A DNA stretch of 64,000 bases, taken from Anisakis pegreffii (taxonomy: Eukaryota; Nematoda; Chromadorea; Rhabditida; Anisakidae). Every line of letters begins with the position of its first letter. The stretch's first letter is position 1. Under the pieces are notes generated by a model. The model made no database searches. It saw nothing but the letters and a program-made list of their open reading frames with translations, and had not been told where the DNA came from. The translations under genes and the position numbers were made by a program. The stretch covers positions 1 to 64,000 of the forward strand of contig JAPYMA010002273.1 of the NCBI GenBank assembly GCA_035041965.1, in the 5' to 3' direction. Positions 51,801 through 62,287 of the stretch are shown here, one piece after another.

Positions 51801-54800
51801 AACAGTAGGAATGCTGCAAAGAAAGCAAAAAAGCAACAAAAAAAAGGAAGTAAGTTGTCAGATTCATGGATATTTCGATTTTATTGCATTTAGAGACCCA
51901 GTCATGGAAGCAGGCTGGTGGCTTCATTGCACAGAAACTTTCGCTTAATAATCCATCAAGGAATTTTTGCATCAGATTATACTCATGAAGATACATGATA
52001 ATACATGCGCCTCACCAACGATTCTATTGTTTTCATTGTAAAGACTTTCAAACGGAAAACTGTCACAAAACATCTATCTGCGTTCTGCTCGATGTTGAGA
52101 TCGATCACAAATATTGTGTGAATGAATCAGGAGAATACTAGGTTTCTGATTCCAAGAATGACTTCGATTCGGGAATCACATTATGGATATACAGATACTT
52201 ATGTTTACTGTGTATGCATGGGCTAATGACTTTGTTCTATGTGTTAATACATTGCATTTATCCGTCATAACGAAATTGTGTGACTGAATTCATTGAGTGC
52301 CTTAAAGTCGTTAGTTTTGCTCGAATTGAGCGAATAAAGATAACTTCGAAACAAAAAAAAAGAAAAGAAATTAATTTGTAAGTAAATTGTGTTATGAAAT
52401 CGCAATAACGAGTTCAAATCGTACATGCTGTAAGTTGTAAGATTTTCTTCGTTCTCTTTCAAGCAGATTCAAATATGAGCATTAAGAATCAAAGAATCAA
52501 AGACAAACTTCAATTCGGCGTCCTCACTGGATTCAGCTGCAGCCAGCTTGCTTTTAGCATCGGCCAAATCTTTTTCAAGCCGCGCGATTCTAAAAGAGAT
52601 GGCGACAAATTATCGAGTTGGTCACCAGAATCTTCACCTCATATTGTTTCCAGTTTCTTTCCAATTCAGAAATAATTCTAATTTTTGAAACAACTAACGT
52701 TGTCTTATGTTCGCTCTCGGCTCGATCGGCTTTCTGGAGTCGATCCTTCATCGCGGTGACGTGTTCCATTTCGCTAGCGTACAGTCCGTGCAGTTCAGCT
52801 ATGTTCTTACGCAAATCAGCCACTTCTTTTGATCGCTCATTCTTTCTGAACATTCAATTCGTTAAATCATTCGTGCGCACAAATTTATTCTTCCCAAAAC
52901 GATCAGAATATTCGCTCGTTGTTCTTTCCTCAGTAAAATTACCATCGATTTCAAACTACAAAGCTCCCTAACAGAATCAGCTACAGAAAAGAAAAATGTT
53001 TATCAATCAGTAAGACGAATACACTTACTCAGTGGAAAGTTTCGCCTTCTCATCATCAATCAGCTCTTTCAGCTGTGCTATTTGACTGTTCAGTTTTGCA
53101 ACTTCCTGAAAGAAACGTTGCCGAATTATCACATCAACACTGTTCTATCACAAGAACAAATCCAGAAATGAATTGATAGCGCTCCTTTCATAGCCACTTA
53201 ATTATATATGTGGATGGATTGGCTGATGAATTTTATGTTGCTTCATTGCAAAGTTCACAATCAATACTCATTAAAAGTTGATGGCAAACGATCGATGAAG
53301 CATCTTACGAACACTTTCACCAACATTTCAAACCAATAATACCACTCAGAGTAGAATCAGTATGCCATATTGACATATTGGTAAATGTTGACATTGATAT
53401 GGATATGGCACTGTTCACTTAAAAATGAAAACAAAAGAAGCACGAGAAGCTTCTCCAAGTGAACGAACTAACTTCTTTATGGCTATTATCCTGCTCGGCT
53501 GCCTTCTGCGTTAACAGCATCTGCGTATTCGCCTGTTCAGTCTTGAGCATATCACGTTCTTTTTCCACTGCTAACAGTTGCTGCTTCATGCATTCCAGTT
53601 GATTGTTATACTGCAAACAACGATCAATGAACACTCCCAGACCAAAAACGAAATAAACGATGTTGGAGATTTTTTTTCGTATTGTAATTTTTTCGTATAT
53701 TTTCGTATTGTAATATACTTGAACGAAGCATGTAGCATTGTGGCAAATATTCTCGGTCGATATTGCCGACAGGGAATGATCGACAAAACATCCATCCATC
53801 CATCCCAAACAGAAGACGAAATGATTTACCAAGCGTTTGAGTGACATCGATAACAAAACGAAATCGCAATTTCATATCACCGATAATTTAACATCCTGGT
53901 TTATCAACGCACCATGTCAATTCTAACAAGTGTACCTAACTAACACCTTACTCACATCGATTGTCACACTACGCTATTAACGATGAAGGTTTATGTTCAC
54001 CGATAGGATCGCAATCGCAATGTCGTTTCATGTCGTTTCCCTGTTTCTTTACAAACAACAACCAATTACTCACCTCATTTCTGCAGTCTTCGACAGCCTT
54101 TTGTGCCGATGCACTACGCTCCTCAATGGCGTCCGCTGCCAACTTCTGAAGTTCATCGACCGCCTTCAACGAATCGTTCAACTTCGCTTCCAAGCGTTCA
54201 CGCTCTCGCTTCTGCAACACCAACAAAATTCACGTTAAGAATAACAAAAAATCCCGACATCTCCCACAACACTCTGACTAATGTTCAGCTAATCGCAAGC
54301 CAACAATCATCTGCGCACAGAAATTCGAAGTTGACGTAAAAGTGTAGCGTTGTGGCAAATACTCTTTGTTGAAATTTACCGACAAAGAATGATCGACAAT
54401 GCAAACTATTTACCAAGATTTCGTCACCGATCACTCAGAATCGAAGAGAATCGGTAATTTGATGTCTTGGCATACTCTCAACGAGGTTTATCGAAAACCT
54501 TACATATATATATTTTTGTTTTTCCTCACTTATTCTATAACGATGTCAAACTTCGTCAAACATTTTGGATCGACGCGGAATTGAACTCGTACGCATTGTG
54601 AAAGCCCAGCGTTACACCACTGCACTACCAACCCTTACGGTTGTCCTCACATTTTTATTTACGTACTATCTTCTTTCAATTCTCATTATCAATTTTTTAT
54701 TCATTTTATGACGGCTTCTCGCGCTAGCTGATATATTCGATTAGAATTAAGATAAAAAGTAACAACTGACCAATGAAGTTTCAGATTCCTTGAAATGCTG

Positions 54801-57800
54801 CTCTTTCACAGCAGTGGCCTTCTTCATGTGCTCGATTCGTGCTTCATTATTCTGAAACAGTCATTCAAGTGAACTCAGAAACCACTCATTGAATCCGTGC
54901 CTTCAGCATTCAAATGAGTCATTTTACAAGGTATTCACAGAATTAGAACTGATCACAAGATCAATCACCTGAAGATCAGCCTTCATCTGCTGCATTACTT
55001 GATTACGTTGGCCGAGTTCACCCTCCATTTGTGAAATCTTTTTTTGCGCATTGTTCAATTCCTTCAATGAATTTCATAATCTGATGAAAATAAAATCATT
55101 TCTGTGATTTCAAAGTAACACCTCATCTAAACGAAGAGTTAGTTCAACATTCTAAACTTTCACTGCAATGATCTAAACACTTTCAGAAAAATTAAATGTA
55201 AAACATCTTCGCAATCATCTAGTTTTGTGTGTTAGAAGTGGACCGAAAAATATGATGATATTCAAAGAATGCTATTAATGTTATCATTTACCGATCTCAA
55301 CATGTCAACTTGCTGCTGGAAAGCTGTTGTATCCACAGGCGGAGGTACAGCCTTGAGAGCAGTTTGTGCTTTCCTCAGCTCTTCCTTCAGATTATTTATC
55401 TCGGTTTTGAACTGAAAGGTAATCCAAATTTAATGAAGCAATAAAATGAACACAACATTTTCATAAACCACACATTACGACTGAAGGTGCATTCACAACG
55501 ATGTGTCAGCAGACCTCATTATAACGTCATCGGATAACAACCAGAAGACATTATAGCAATAATAAAGCTCAGATATGGAGCCGTTACTTACGCCGTGAGG
55601 AAGTATTCTATCAATTTATGAGGAAATCTTTCGGAAATGATACACGAGTGTAGCGTTGTGGCAAATACTCTCTGTCGCAATTCACCGACAAAGAATGATC
55701 GACAATGCATTCGTTTGGAAATTATTTACCAAGCTTTGGGCACCGGTGACTCAGAAACGAAAAAAATCATCGGTAATTTGACGTCTTGGCATATTCTCGA
55801 CGGCGGAAATGAGACGTCCAAGTGGACAGTATCAAAATTCAACTCAACTCAGCAACACGCTCAATTTGAACACCACTGTGTGCATTCAGTACGAAATGAA
55901 TTCCAATGATGACAACGTATAATAAAGTCCTGTAACACTCATAAATTCACACATAATAAGCGTTAACCTGTTCATTCACACGTTGCAGTTCATTTTTGTC
56001 GTGAACACTCGACGATAACTGCGAACATACCGACTGCTCGAAAAGCGTATACTTTTTCTTCTCGTCCGTTAATGATTGCCTTAAAAAAAGAAGCAAAGAA
56101 GAATTACTTCACAAGAATAATAATATATCAATTTTATAATTGCCCGAAATCAACATCTCCCTGTTCAGAAACCCGTTTCAATGGAAACTTCTCTGAAAAC
56201 CCGGTTATCTGGCAACTGCCTGCTTAACATTGTCTACTTACTACGATTTGGTTCAATTTCTTCAAACTACACGTCAGTATTGAACCCCCTCCAAAAAACA
56301 ACAATAAATCGGTGTCCTACTTCAAATGTGCAATTTCGGAATCCTTCCTCTGCGCGTCCGATACAACCTGATGGGCCAATTTGGTCTTATCGGCCACTTC
56401 GCGGCGCAATGTCGCATTCTCATCCGTTAGCTTTGTCTTCTGTAAAGACACAACCGTCTTTTACAACGTACAATATTTCTGTTCACATCGTCCATTTTTC
56501 TTCACTTCCCGAAACATTCTCAACAACAACATCAACACGCATTCTTTTCCCGTTCCACATACATATTCTGTTGTGCTCTCATTATTCAACACAACACTTT
56601 TCCATAAAAAATCCTGCCTGCCTTCCATTTTCCACTCTGAATATCTCAATCAAACCAGACAAAACTATCTTCACATCCAACTCACCAGTGCTCCTGTATC
56701 GCTGAAATACGCAGCCAAGAAGGACAGATACTCAGGTTCCAAGTCATCCACTGCACTCAGTCGAGTATGCAGCTTATCGACCGTGATGTCACGCACCGAG
56801 ATTGCAGCTGAAAATCGCGGATTGCATCAATAACTCACTTCATTCCACACAAATACAAAGAATCGCACTGTGAAATCGTTATCAGTTCAGCTGTTCTTAC
56901 AACAATCTCTCATCAATTAGCAACTGTCACGAATTGTCTCTATCAGCGCCTTATCACTCCAATCAGTGACTGCTCTACAAATAATATATTATGTGGAAGC
57001 AAATAGCGCAAAAAATATCATGTGCGTTTGTTTGCTATTTATATTCAAAGGGAGCAATTCATCGCATCGCATTTCTTGATGCGATGAATTGCTCCCTTTG
57101 AATATATCGCTGTTTGAATATTTCATATTCAAACAGCTACTGATGCGATGAATTTTTATGACACACTCAATTATAACAATGCATGATATTATCGGATACA
57201 AAGTCATTAGCCAGTCCTTCATGAAGAGACCTTCAGCTGTCCCCGTCAGCCTTCTCAGATTCATCTTGATACTATTCTTGTGATTCGTCCTTCAACTCCC
57301 CATAATCAATATTTGACATTCTTTCAGATTTCAATGAAAAATTCCACGAATTACATCAATTTATCGCCCAAACAAACAATGCGTAGAAAATCCGCTCCGC
57401 TTCACTGCGTTACCAAACCGACACGACAGATCAATTGAATATGTATGTACGAGTCTTTGCGTACCTCTGCACTTTACACGACAGCAATTGTCATACCAAA
57501 AAAATCCCCACTCAACTTCTAACAAAAAAATAAAATATCGAAGAGGGAGAGAGAGATAGAGACAAGGAGAACATTTCCGCTCAAAAAAAAAAATTTCTCG
57601 AAAACGCCCATCATTTATCATTTTTGTAGTCTATGTACGAGATCGGATGTGGTTCAAAGAAGACGAATGTTACGGGCGATGAAAAGACCGAAAGATGTCA
57701 CCATTCGACGAAATAAGAGAAAATTTAAAACAACGAATTAAAAGAATACCATTCCACAATATCATTATGAATATATGTCTTTGCTTGTGCATTTTATCAA

Positions 57801-60303
57801 AAACAAAACTCATTATTCATCATTGTTTACCCCAACAAAATGCAACAATAAAACCAGTGAACACGACTCATAAACGCAACACTCAGTAATCACCGTTCAC
57901 TATTTCGCTGACTGTGATAATCATGATGATTGATGTTTATGCAGAAATAAAAAAGTTAAGAATTTTCTTGTTCAGTTTCTTTCAGAATTGCAAAACTGTT
58001 CGCGCATTATGTTTATACTGAGAGAAAAACAAAATTGGCGAGTTCGTGCCTTTTTAAATTTGAGACAAAATGATTTATGCAATTCACATCAAGAAACGTA
58101 CGTTTTTTCGGTTTTGGTTTCTCTTTTTCGGGCTTTTTCTCCTCTTTCGCCGCAAGCACCTGTTGCTTTTGCTCGTTTATCGGTTCGGTGCTCATCAACG
58201 GTTGCATTTCCTCTTTGGTGCCCACTTCATGCAGTTGTTCTTCTGCGCGACGAGCACGCTTCTTTTTCGCCTTCTTCTCGACACCTATAAATCATCAATC
58301 AAATAACATTTTCACGTAACTTTATCTCATCGATACGAACAAATAAATCATTTCAGACCGCATCATTGACAATTACCGAAATGAATTTTTAAAACAGCAC
58401 TCAGCAAAGCTGTCTCGCTACTTTACTGCTCTAATTTTCGGTCATTATACATTCGAAAAATATGAAGCCTCATTCTTCGTGTGTCATTTCATCTCTGTGT
58501 TGAAAAGTTCCTTGAGGTATTGCTCATCAATACTAACCTACTGAAATGAATCATGACAAACCCATCAACAAAATAATCTCCATCTGGCTAGATAAAAACT
58601 CATAATGACTCATAATCTCACATCAAATCACAACTTTCCAGTTCTTAGCTGAATTTTCATGTGCAATGAACAATGAAAGCATCCAGCTATCCGAATCACT
58701 TCACCACAATCTGATGAATATTAACCTTCTGCAGATGCTGAAGAAGTTTCCTCGGTGCCTGCTACCTCAGCAACTGCTGGACTTGCACTCTTCTTTTGGC
58801 TCTGCTGAGTTGCTTTCACTTCAACTTTGACTGCTACCTCAGGCTCGTCCACAACATGCGACGGTGGCGGTGTGTTTCTTTCAACCGCTTTCGTCTCTTC
58901 TGAAACAACGTGGAAGAATGAAACGAGAACAGCTGATATGTGGGTACGAAAAACATGTCAAAAACTAGAATTTGTTTGCATTAGGTAATTAACTACTTAA
59001 CCAACTACTTAACTAATTAACTGCATTAGGTAACCAACTACTTAACTGCACAGATACTATTGACTCTTTACAAAAAATCAAAATCTATTCGCAACTGAAA
59101 TATACGCATTACATCCATCCATGATCATGCGAAACAGAAGCACTTCACAATATAATAAACCTCGATGAACAATGCTCAGTACACCTCAGAATATTGAGAA
59201 TAGTGCTCGTTACCCAGGAAGTAACTAACTGTGAGCAAAATCATAAAAAATATCGATGGATCGATGTCGTTCTCCAATTTTTTGGTAATCAAATGCTCGA
59301 TGATATTTATCGGGCAGAATCTCGCAACAACATTCTCTCAGGTACCTGCTTCTTGGTGTTGTTTATTCTTATTCTTCTTTTTCGTGTGCTTTGGCATCTC
59401 CTGCTGCAACACTGGCATCTCATCAACAATCTTCACATTCTCTTCGTCCGGTTGCTTGACATTCTTTGCATCTGCCGTCTTTTCTGGCCTAGCATGTTCC
59501 AGAACAATTTGCTGCGGCTCCTCGGATTTTCTCTAAAAATGATCACGAACATAAAATCCATGCAAGAGTTTGTTCTGAACAATCCACCTCCTCAATAGAT
59601 GACCATAAGATCGATCTGTTTGCTTGACCACTTCAATGCTAGCTCCTATAATGATTCACGCATCTATTCAAATTCACCACACAACTATTCATTTCGATTC
59701 TGTTCTCAAATACGTGACACATCATACTCCAAACAATAATCCCTCAGTTGGTTAATGATAAAAGCTAACCACTTCGTTCGATTATGAAGTCACTATGCAA
59801 TAAAATCTATATCGCGATCACAAAATATACTTCACAATTTACAAAATATACCTCGACTGTTTTAGTTTGCAGTTCAGAATCGCTTGTACGTTTCTTCTCT
59901 TTCTCTTGTGCGTGATCCTTCTTTTTATCGGCATTCCTCGCTTTGCTCTTGGTGGATTTCGTCGTTTTTTGTTTGCCGGTTTTTTCCTCGGCAAATAGAC
60001 GCATTGCATTCTCGCCGTATACCTTAATATTTCAAAATACTCAGCGATAATCACACGAAAACTGACCAACCACTTTATTTAAGATTAGCCGGGTACATTC
60101 TTCAGAAATATTCTTTTTTCGAAAATTCGCGATATCAATCACTAGACGAATCATTCGATAGCAAAGAAATGACGACTTCAACCAAAACAAAAACGTACAT
60201 CTTCGAAAGTGGTCTCCTTGGTTAGCATTTTGAAAGCGGCCAATGAAACGAGCACAAAGAACAGGGCCAATATGCCCATGATTCCCACCGTCATCGGCTC
60301 CAT
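42843..60303 (-). CDS. Kinectin / ribosome-binding protein 1 (p180)-like ER coiled-coil protein, long isoform
   Basis: Twenty-three exons in phase (minus): 60303-60199, 60022-59852, 59532-59346, 58899-58726, 58284-58102, 56807-56686, 56439-56321, 56079-55968, 55411-55292, 55061-54969, 54851-54771, 54211-54074, 53610-53473, 53105-53029, 52845-52699, 52589-52509, 47693-47594, 46722-46585, 46100-46017, 45663-45412, 45089-44970, 44684-44592, 43334-42843; 1108 residues. Residues ~5-24 form an N-terminal membrane anchor, followed by KETTFED, which echoes the KETSYEE of p180/kinectin. A Lys/Glu-rich basic segment covers about 45-270. Heptad-rich coiled coil runs from about 315 to 945. The tail has Arg clusters (RRRTRSGRR, NRRRRKK) and ends WEVVD. 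Family members sit on the ER, binding ribosomes, microtubules or kinesin. Assignment rests on architecture rather than long identity. The gene has a second possible 3' end (see 49578-50374). Confidence 0.82.
47209..47243. repeat. 16-bp perfect hairpin with 3-nt loop
   Basis: ATTCACCTATGGAATA at 47209-47224 and its exact reverse complement at 47228-47243, separated by GCT, in an intron of the coiled-coil gene between exons 17 and 18. Confidence 0.85.
47694..49577. other. Intron sequence between the alternative 3' ends
   Basis: In the long isoform this is intron. In the short isoform its right part would be 3' UTR. A G-rich run lies at 49330-49346 and a long pyrimidine tract at about 49420-49500 (purine-rich in the sense strand). 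(CGCT)n occurs near 49545-49562. I found no AATAAA on the minus strand close to the stop at 49578. Confidence 0.5.
49578..50374 (-). CDS. Alternative 3' exons encoding an AMPK-beta-type glycogen-binding (CBM48) domain
   Basis: Two exons, 50374-50110 and 50060-49578, separated by a 49-nt GT-AG intron, sit on the coding strand between exons 16 and 17 of the coiled-coil gene. Exon 16 ends with two leftover bases; the acceptor at 50374 supplies the third, just as the acceptor of the long isoform at 47693 does. Joined, the product has 931 residues. Residues ~683-770 are polar low complexity. Residues ~810-931 form a CBM48 fold: EVLVSGSFWDWKA, then YEFKFLVDGEW, then ENNIVYV at the C-terminus. W842, K901, W908 and N926 align with the glycogen-contacting residues of AMPK beta1 (W100, K126, W133, N150). 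About 30 extra residues are inserted after VAPGEG. A separate nested gene is the main alternative, since no start other than an internal ATG is obvious. Confidence 0.72.
50375..52508. other. Large intron downstream of exon 16 of the coiled-coil gene
   Basis: 2.1 kb of intron between exon 16 and the CBM exons. No supported exon, RNA gene or repeat. Small ORFs on both strands lack heptad pattern or homology. Confidence 0.5.
53732..53899 (+). repeat. SINE-like repeat, copy A (diverged)
   Basis: Shares GTAGCATTGTGGCAAATA, a CCGACA..GAATGATCGACAA block, a TTTACCAAG block and the ACCGATAATTT..C.TGG end with copies B and C. It lies in intron 12 of the coiled-coil gene, opposite to the gene's direction, and carries an internal (CATC)n insertion. 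Confidence 0.7.
54343..54483 (+). repeat. SINE-like repeat, copy B
   Basis: Begins GTGTAGCGTTGTGGCAAATA and closely matches copy C, less so copy A. It lies in intron 11 of the coiled-coil gene. A tRNA-like sequence in the opposite orientation follows 80 bp downstream. Confidence 0.75.
54566..54634 (-). other. tRNA-like sequence (pseudogene or SINE head)
   Basis: On the minus strand, TAGTGCAGTGGTG matches the pol III A box and GAGTTCAATTCC matches the B box at about the normal tRNA spacing. The first and last seven bases (GGGTTGG and TCGATCC) pair along their whole length, allowing G-U. The T-stem and anticodon stem pair poorly, so this is not a functional tRNA. It sits in an intron of the coiled-coil gene, same strand. 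Confidence 0.55.
55648..55802 (+). repeat. SINE-like repeat, copy C
   Basis: Best-preserved copy. The first 60 bases hold TAGCGTTGTGG (A-box-like), a TGTCG..CGACA stem-loop and GATCGACAA (degenerate B box), reminiscent of a tRNA-derived head. The body ends at ACGTCTTGGCATATTCTCGACG. It lies in intron 8 of the coiled-coil gene. Confidence 0.75.
57041..57105. repeat. 28-bp perfect hairpin with 9-nt loop
   Basis: 57041-57068 is the exact reverse complement of 57078-57105 (28 of 28), loop GCATTTCTT. It lies in intron 5 of the coiled-coil gene. A second hairpin follows four bases later. Confidence 0.9.
57109..57137. repeat. 13-bp perfect hairpin with 3-nt loop
   Basis: GCTGTTTGAATAT at 57109-57121 and its exact reverse complement at 57125-57137, loop TTC. 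Directly after it, TGATGCGATGAATT repeats part of the neighbouring 28-bp arm. Confidence 0.9.
58978..59050. repeat. Tandem repeat (CAACTACTTAACT-like units)
   Basis: GCATTAGGTAA followed by ACTACTTAACC/AACTACTTAACTA units, then GCATTAGGTAACC and the unit again. It lies in intron 3 of the coiled-coil gene. Confidence 0.75.
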
Positions 60304-62234
60304 TATGTGTGCTCACACGAATACGACTGCTCCAATTACACACTCCTTTCTAGACTGAAAACTTTTGAAGCACATTTTTCGAAATGAAATCTAAAATTTC
60401 ACACAACACAAAGTTCATTTTACTTGGCTTCTCGTAACATGACAGCTTAGAACTGATCACTTGCAAATTTTCATTCTAAAATGAAAATTTCGGGTAATAA
60501 AAAACAGATATCCAAAAACTATATATCTGATTATGAATGATGCTATACTAATTTAGAATTTTTAAAAATGTTGTTTATACTCATTACTGTTACCTAACAA
60601 TAACTACAATACAACTTCACGAATGGTGACGATTGTTACCAATAATAAAGCCAGACGAAGACTTCATTAGAGCCGAACTGGAGTATAAATTTGCATATTT
60701 ACATTTATTACGTTATGTAGCCATAATTTCCAAATAGCTATAACATCATTTATACGTGGCTACTGTAAGCGATCACTGAACACACGTTCAGTCGATCAAA
60801 AGCAATGTATTTTCGGGTACTTTTTGAACCTCTTAGCCCAAAATTTTCAGCTTTCGGGCTCTCCCCTTAGAAATCACATTAGGCAATACAGAAAGCAGCC
60901 CAAAATCCCTGTGCTCGTCAGCTGTATCAATAATCAAAATCAGAATTTCATGAAGATAGATGATTGCCCATGTTGTGAACTGTTAGCTGTGGGTGAAGAA
61001 GGAAAGCAATGAAGCAAGAATGTGATATTTGTGATTTTGGTAATAACAGAGAGGCATAAACTCGTAATGAGTTGAATTGCTGAATAAAAAGATAGGATAC
61101 TGTGTTAAAATTATTGAACTCTGTCAAAACGACATCAAATTATCGACTTAAAGGTAAGTTATTGATTGAATTTAAAATTTTGGAAGCCTTGGAATTTATT
61201 TATTAAATTAATATGACACGTCAAATTTATTTATTCATGAATAGGATCAAAAGCGCAATGAAAGAGTAGTGGATGAAATCACAAACAACATGGAAAACAT
61301 AATTTTTGGTGGGACGAATTATGTGTCAGCAGTATAAATAGCGCTAATAATGATGTGAACTAATAATGTACTGGTTGCTTTCACGGTTACAGACTGCAAT
61401 TGGAGCGAAAATAAAAGATGAATTTCATTAGCATAAAATTTCCAATAGAACAGTGTGCATGGTATGTTTGTGTGCTTGCATACACCTGTTTGTATACGTG
61501 TCACCTAATTGTAAGCGCTACGAAACGAGTGGAGATTTATTTGCATGCGACATGCGTATGAAAGTAATTGATAAAAACGATCGTATGAATGTAGTTTAAG
61601 GTTGTGCTTGATCAGGTGGGCGGTTGCCATATGTCAATCATTGGGCAGTAAAATATCATGCAACATAACTGTGCAACGATTAGGCCTGACACTTGAGCAT
61701 ATACGTTAACAAACTGTTTTCAGTCAGAGTTCAATGAATACGAACTTGAAAGTGAAATCTGTACTGTGTCAGAAAATTTAAAAGGTATGCAGAATTCGGA
61801 GGCATTGACCTTCGTGGAATTCAAGACAAGAGGAACCGACAGCAAGGAGAGTTCTTTCGAAAGTGTGAATTTGACAAACCTTGACTGATGGTAAAAAGTT
61901 GGAAGTGTGCAGCTTCGCTCCGTTCTCCTTGTGATCCCCCTCGTTATAGCTTAGTATTTCGAACACTTCGTGAAAAAACCTTCGAGTATGACCTTCAAAT
62001 AAGATCCTTTCGATAACGGCGATTGAAACTGCAATCTCGCACGAAACGCTGATGATCAAACGATTCCTTTTACAATTAAAAAATTTCATCGGCCTAAAGT
62101 TCCATGATATTTCACCGAAATTTTAGTGCCGTTTACATTTATACGTTAACATATAAATCAAAGGCTACTCAATTTACAATTTAGGCTATCAGAAAAACTG
62201 AATCAATTGAAAAACACCGAATAAAGTGAGAATT
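60304..62234. other. Upstream region of the coiled-coil gene
   Basis: Should contain the promoter and 5' UTR of the minus-strand gene starting at 60303. No clear TATA, initiator or trans-splice signal can be singled out, and no supported gene or RNA is seen. Confidence 0.45.
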
Positions 62235-62287
62235 TATTCGTGAAAATGAAAAACTCTTCGTTTCTAAGTTTTTCATTTTCACGAATA
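62235..62287. repeat. 21-bp perfect hairpin with 11-nt loop
   Basis: 62235-62255 is the exact reverse complement of 62267-62287 (21 of 21), loop CTTCGTTTCTA. Intergenic. Confidence 0.9.

Noticed and set aside
52590..52698. Read-through ORF extending exon 15 of the coiled-coil gene
   Set aside because: The extra codons end in a phase that cannot join exon 16. The donor at 52698 (ACAAC/GTTAGT) gives phase 2, which fits exon 16 exactly.
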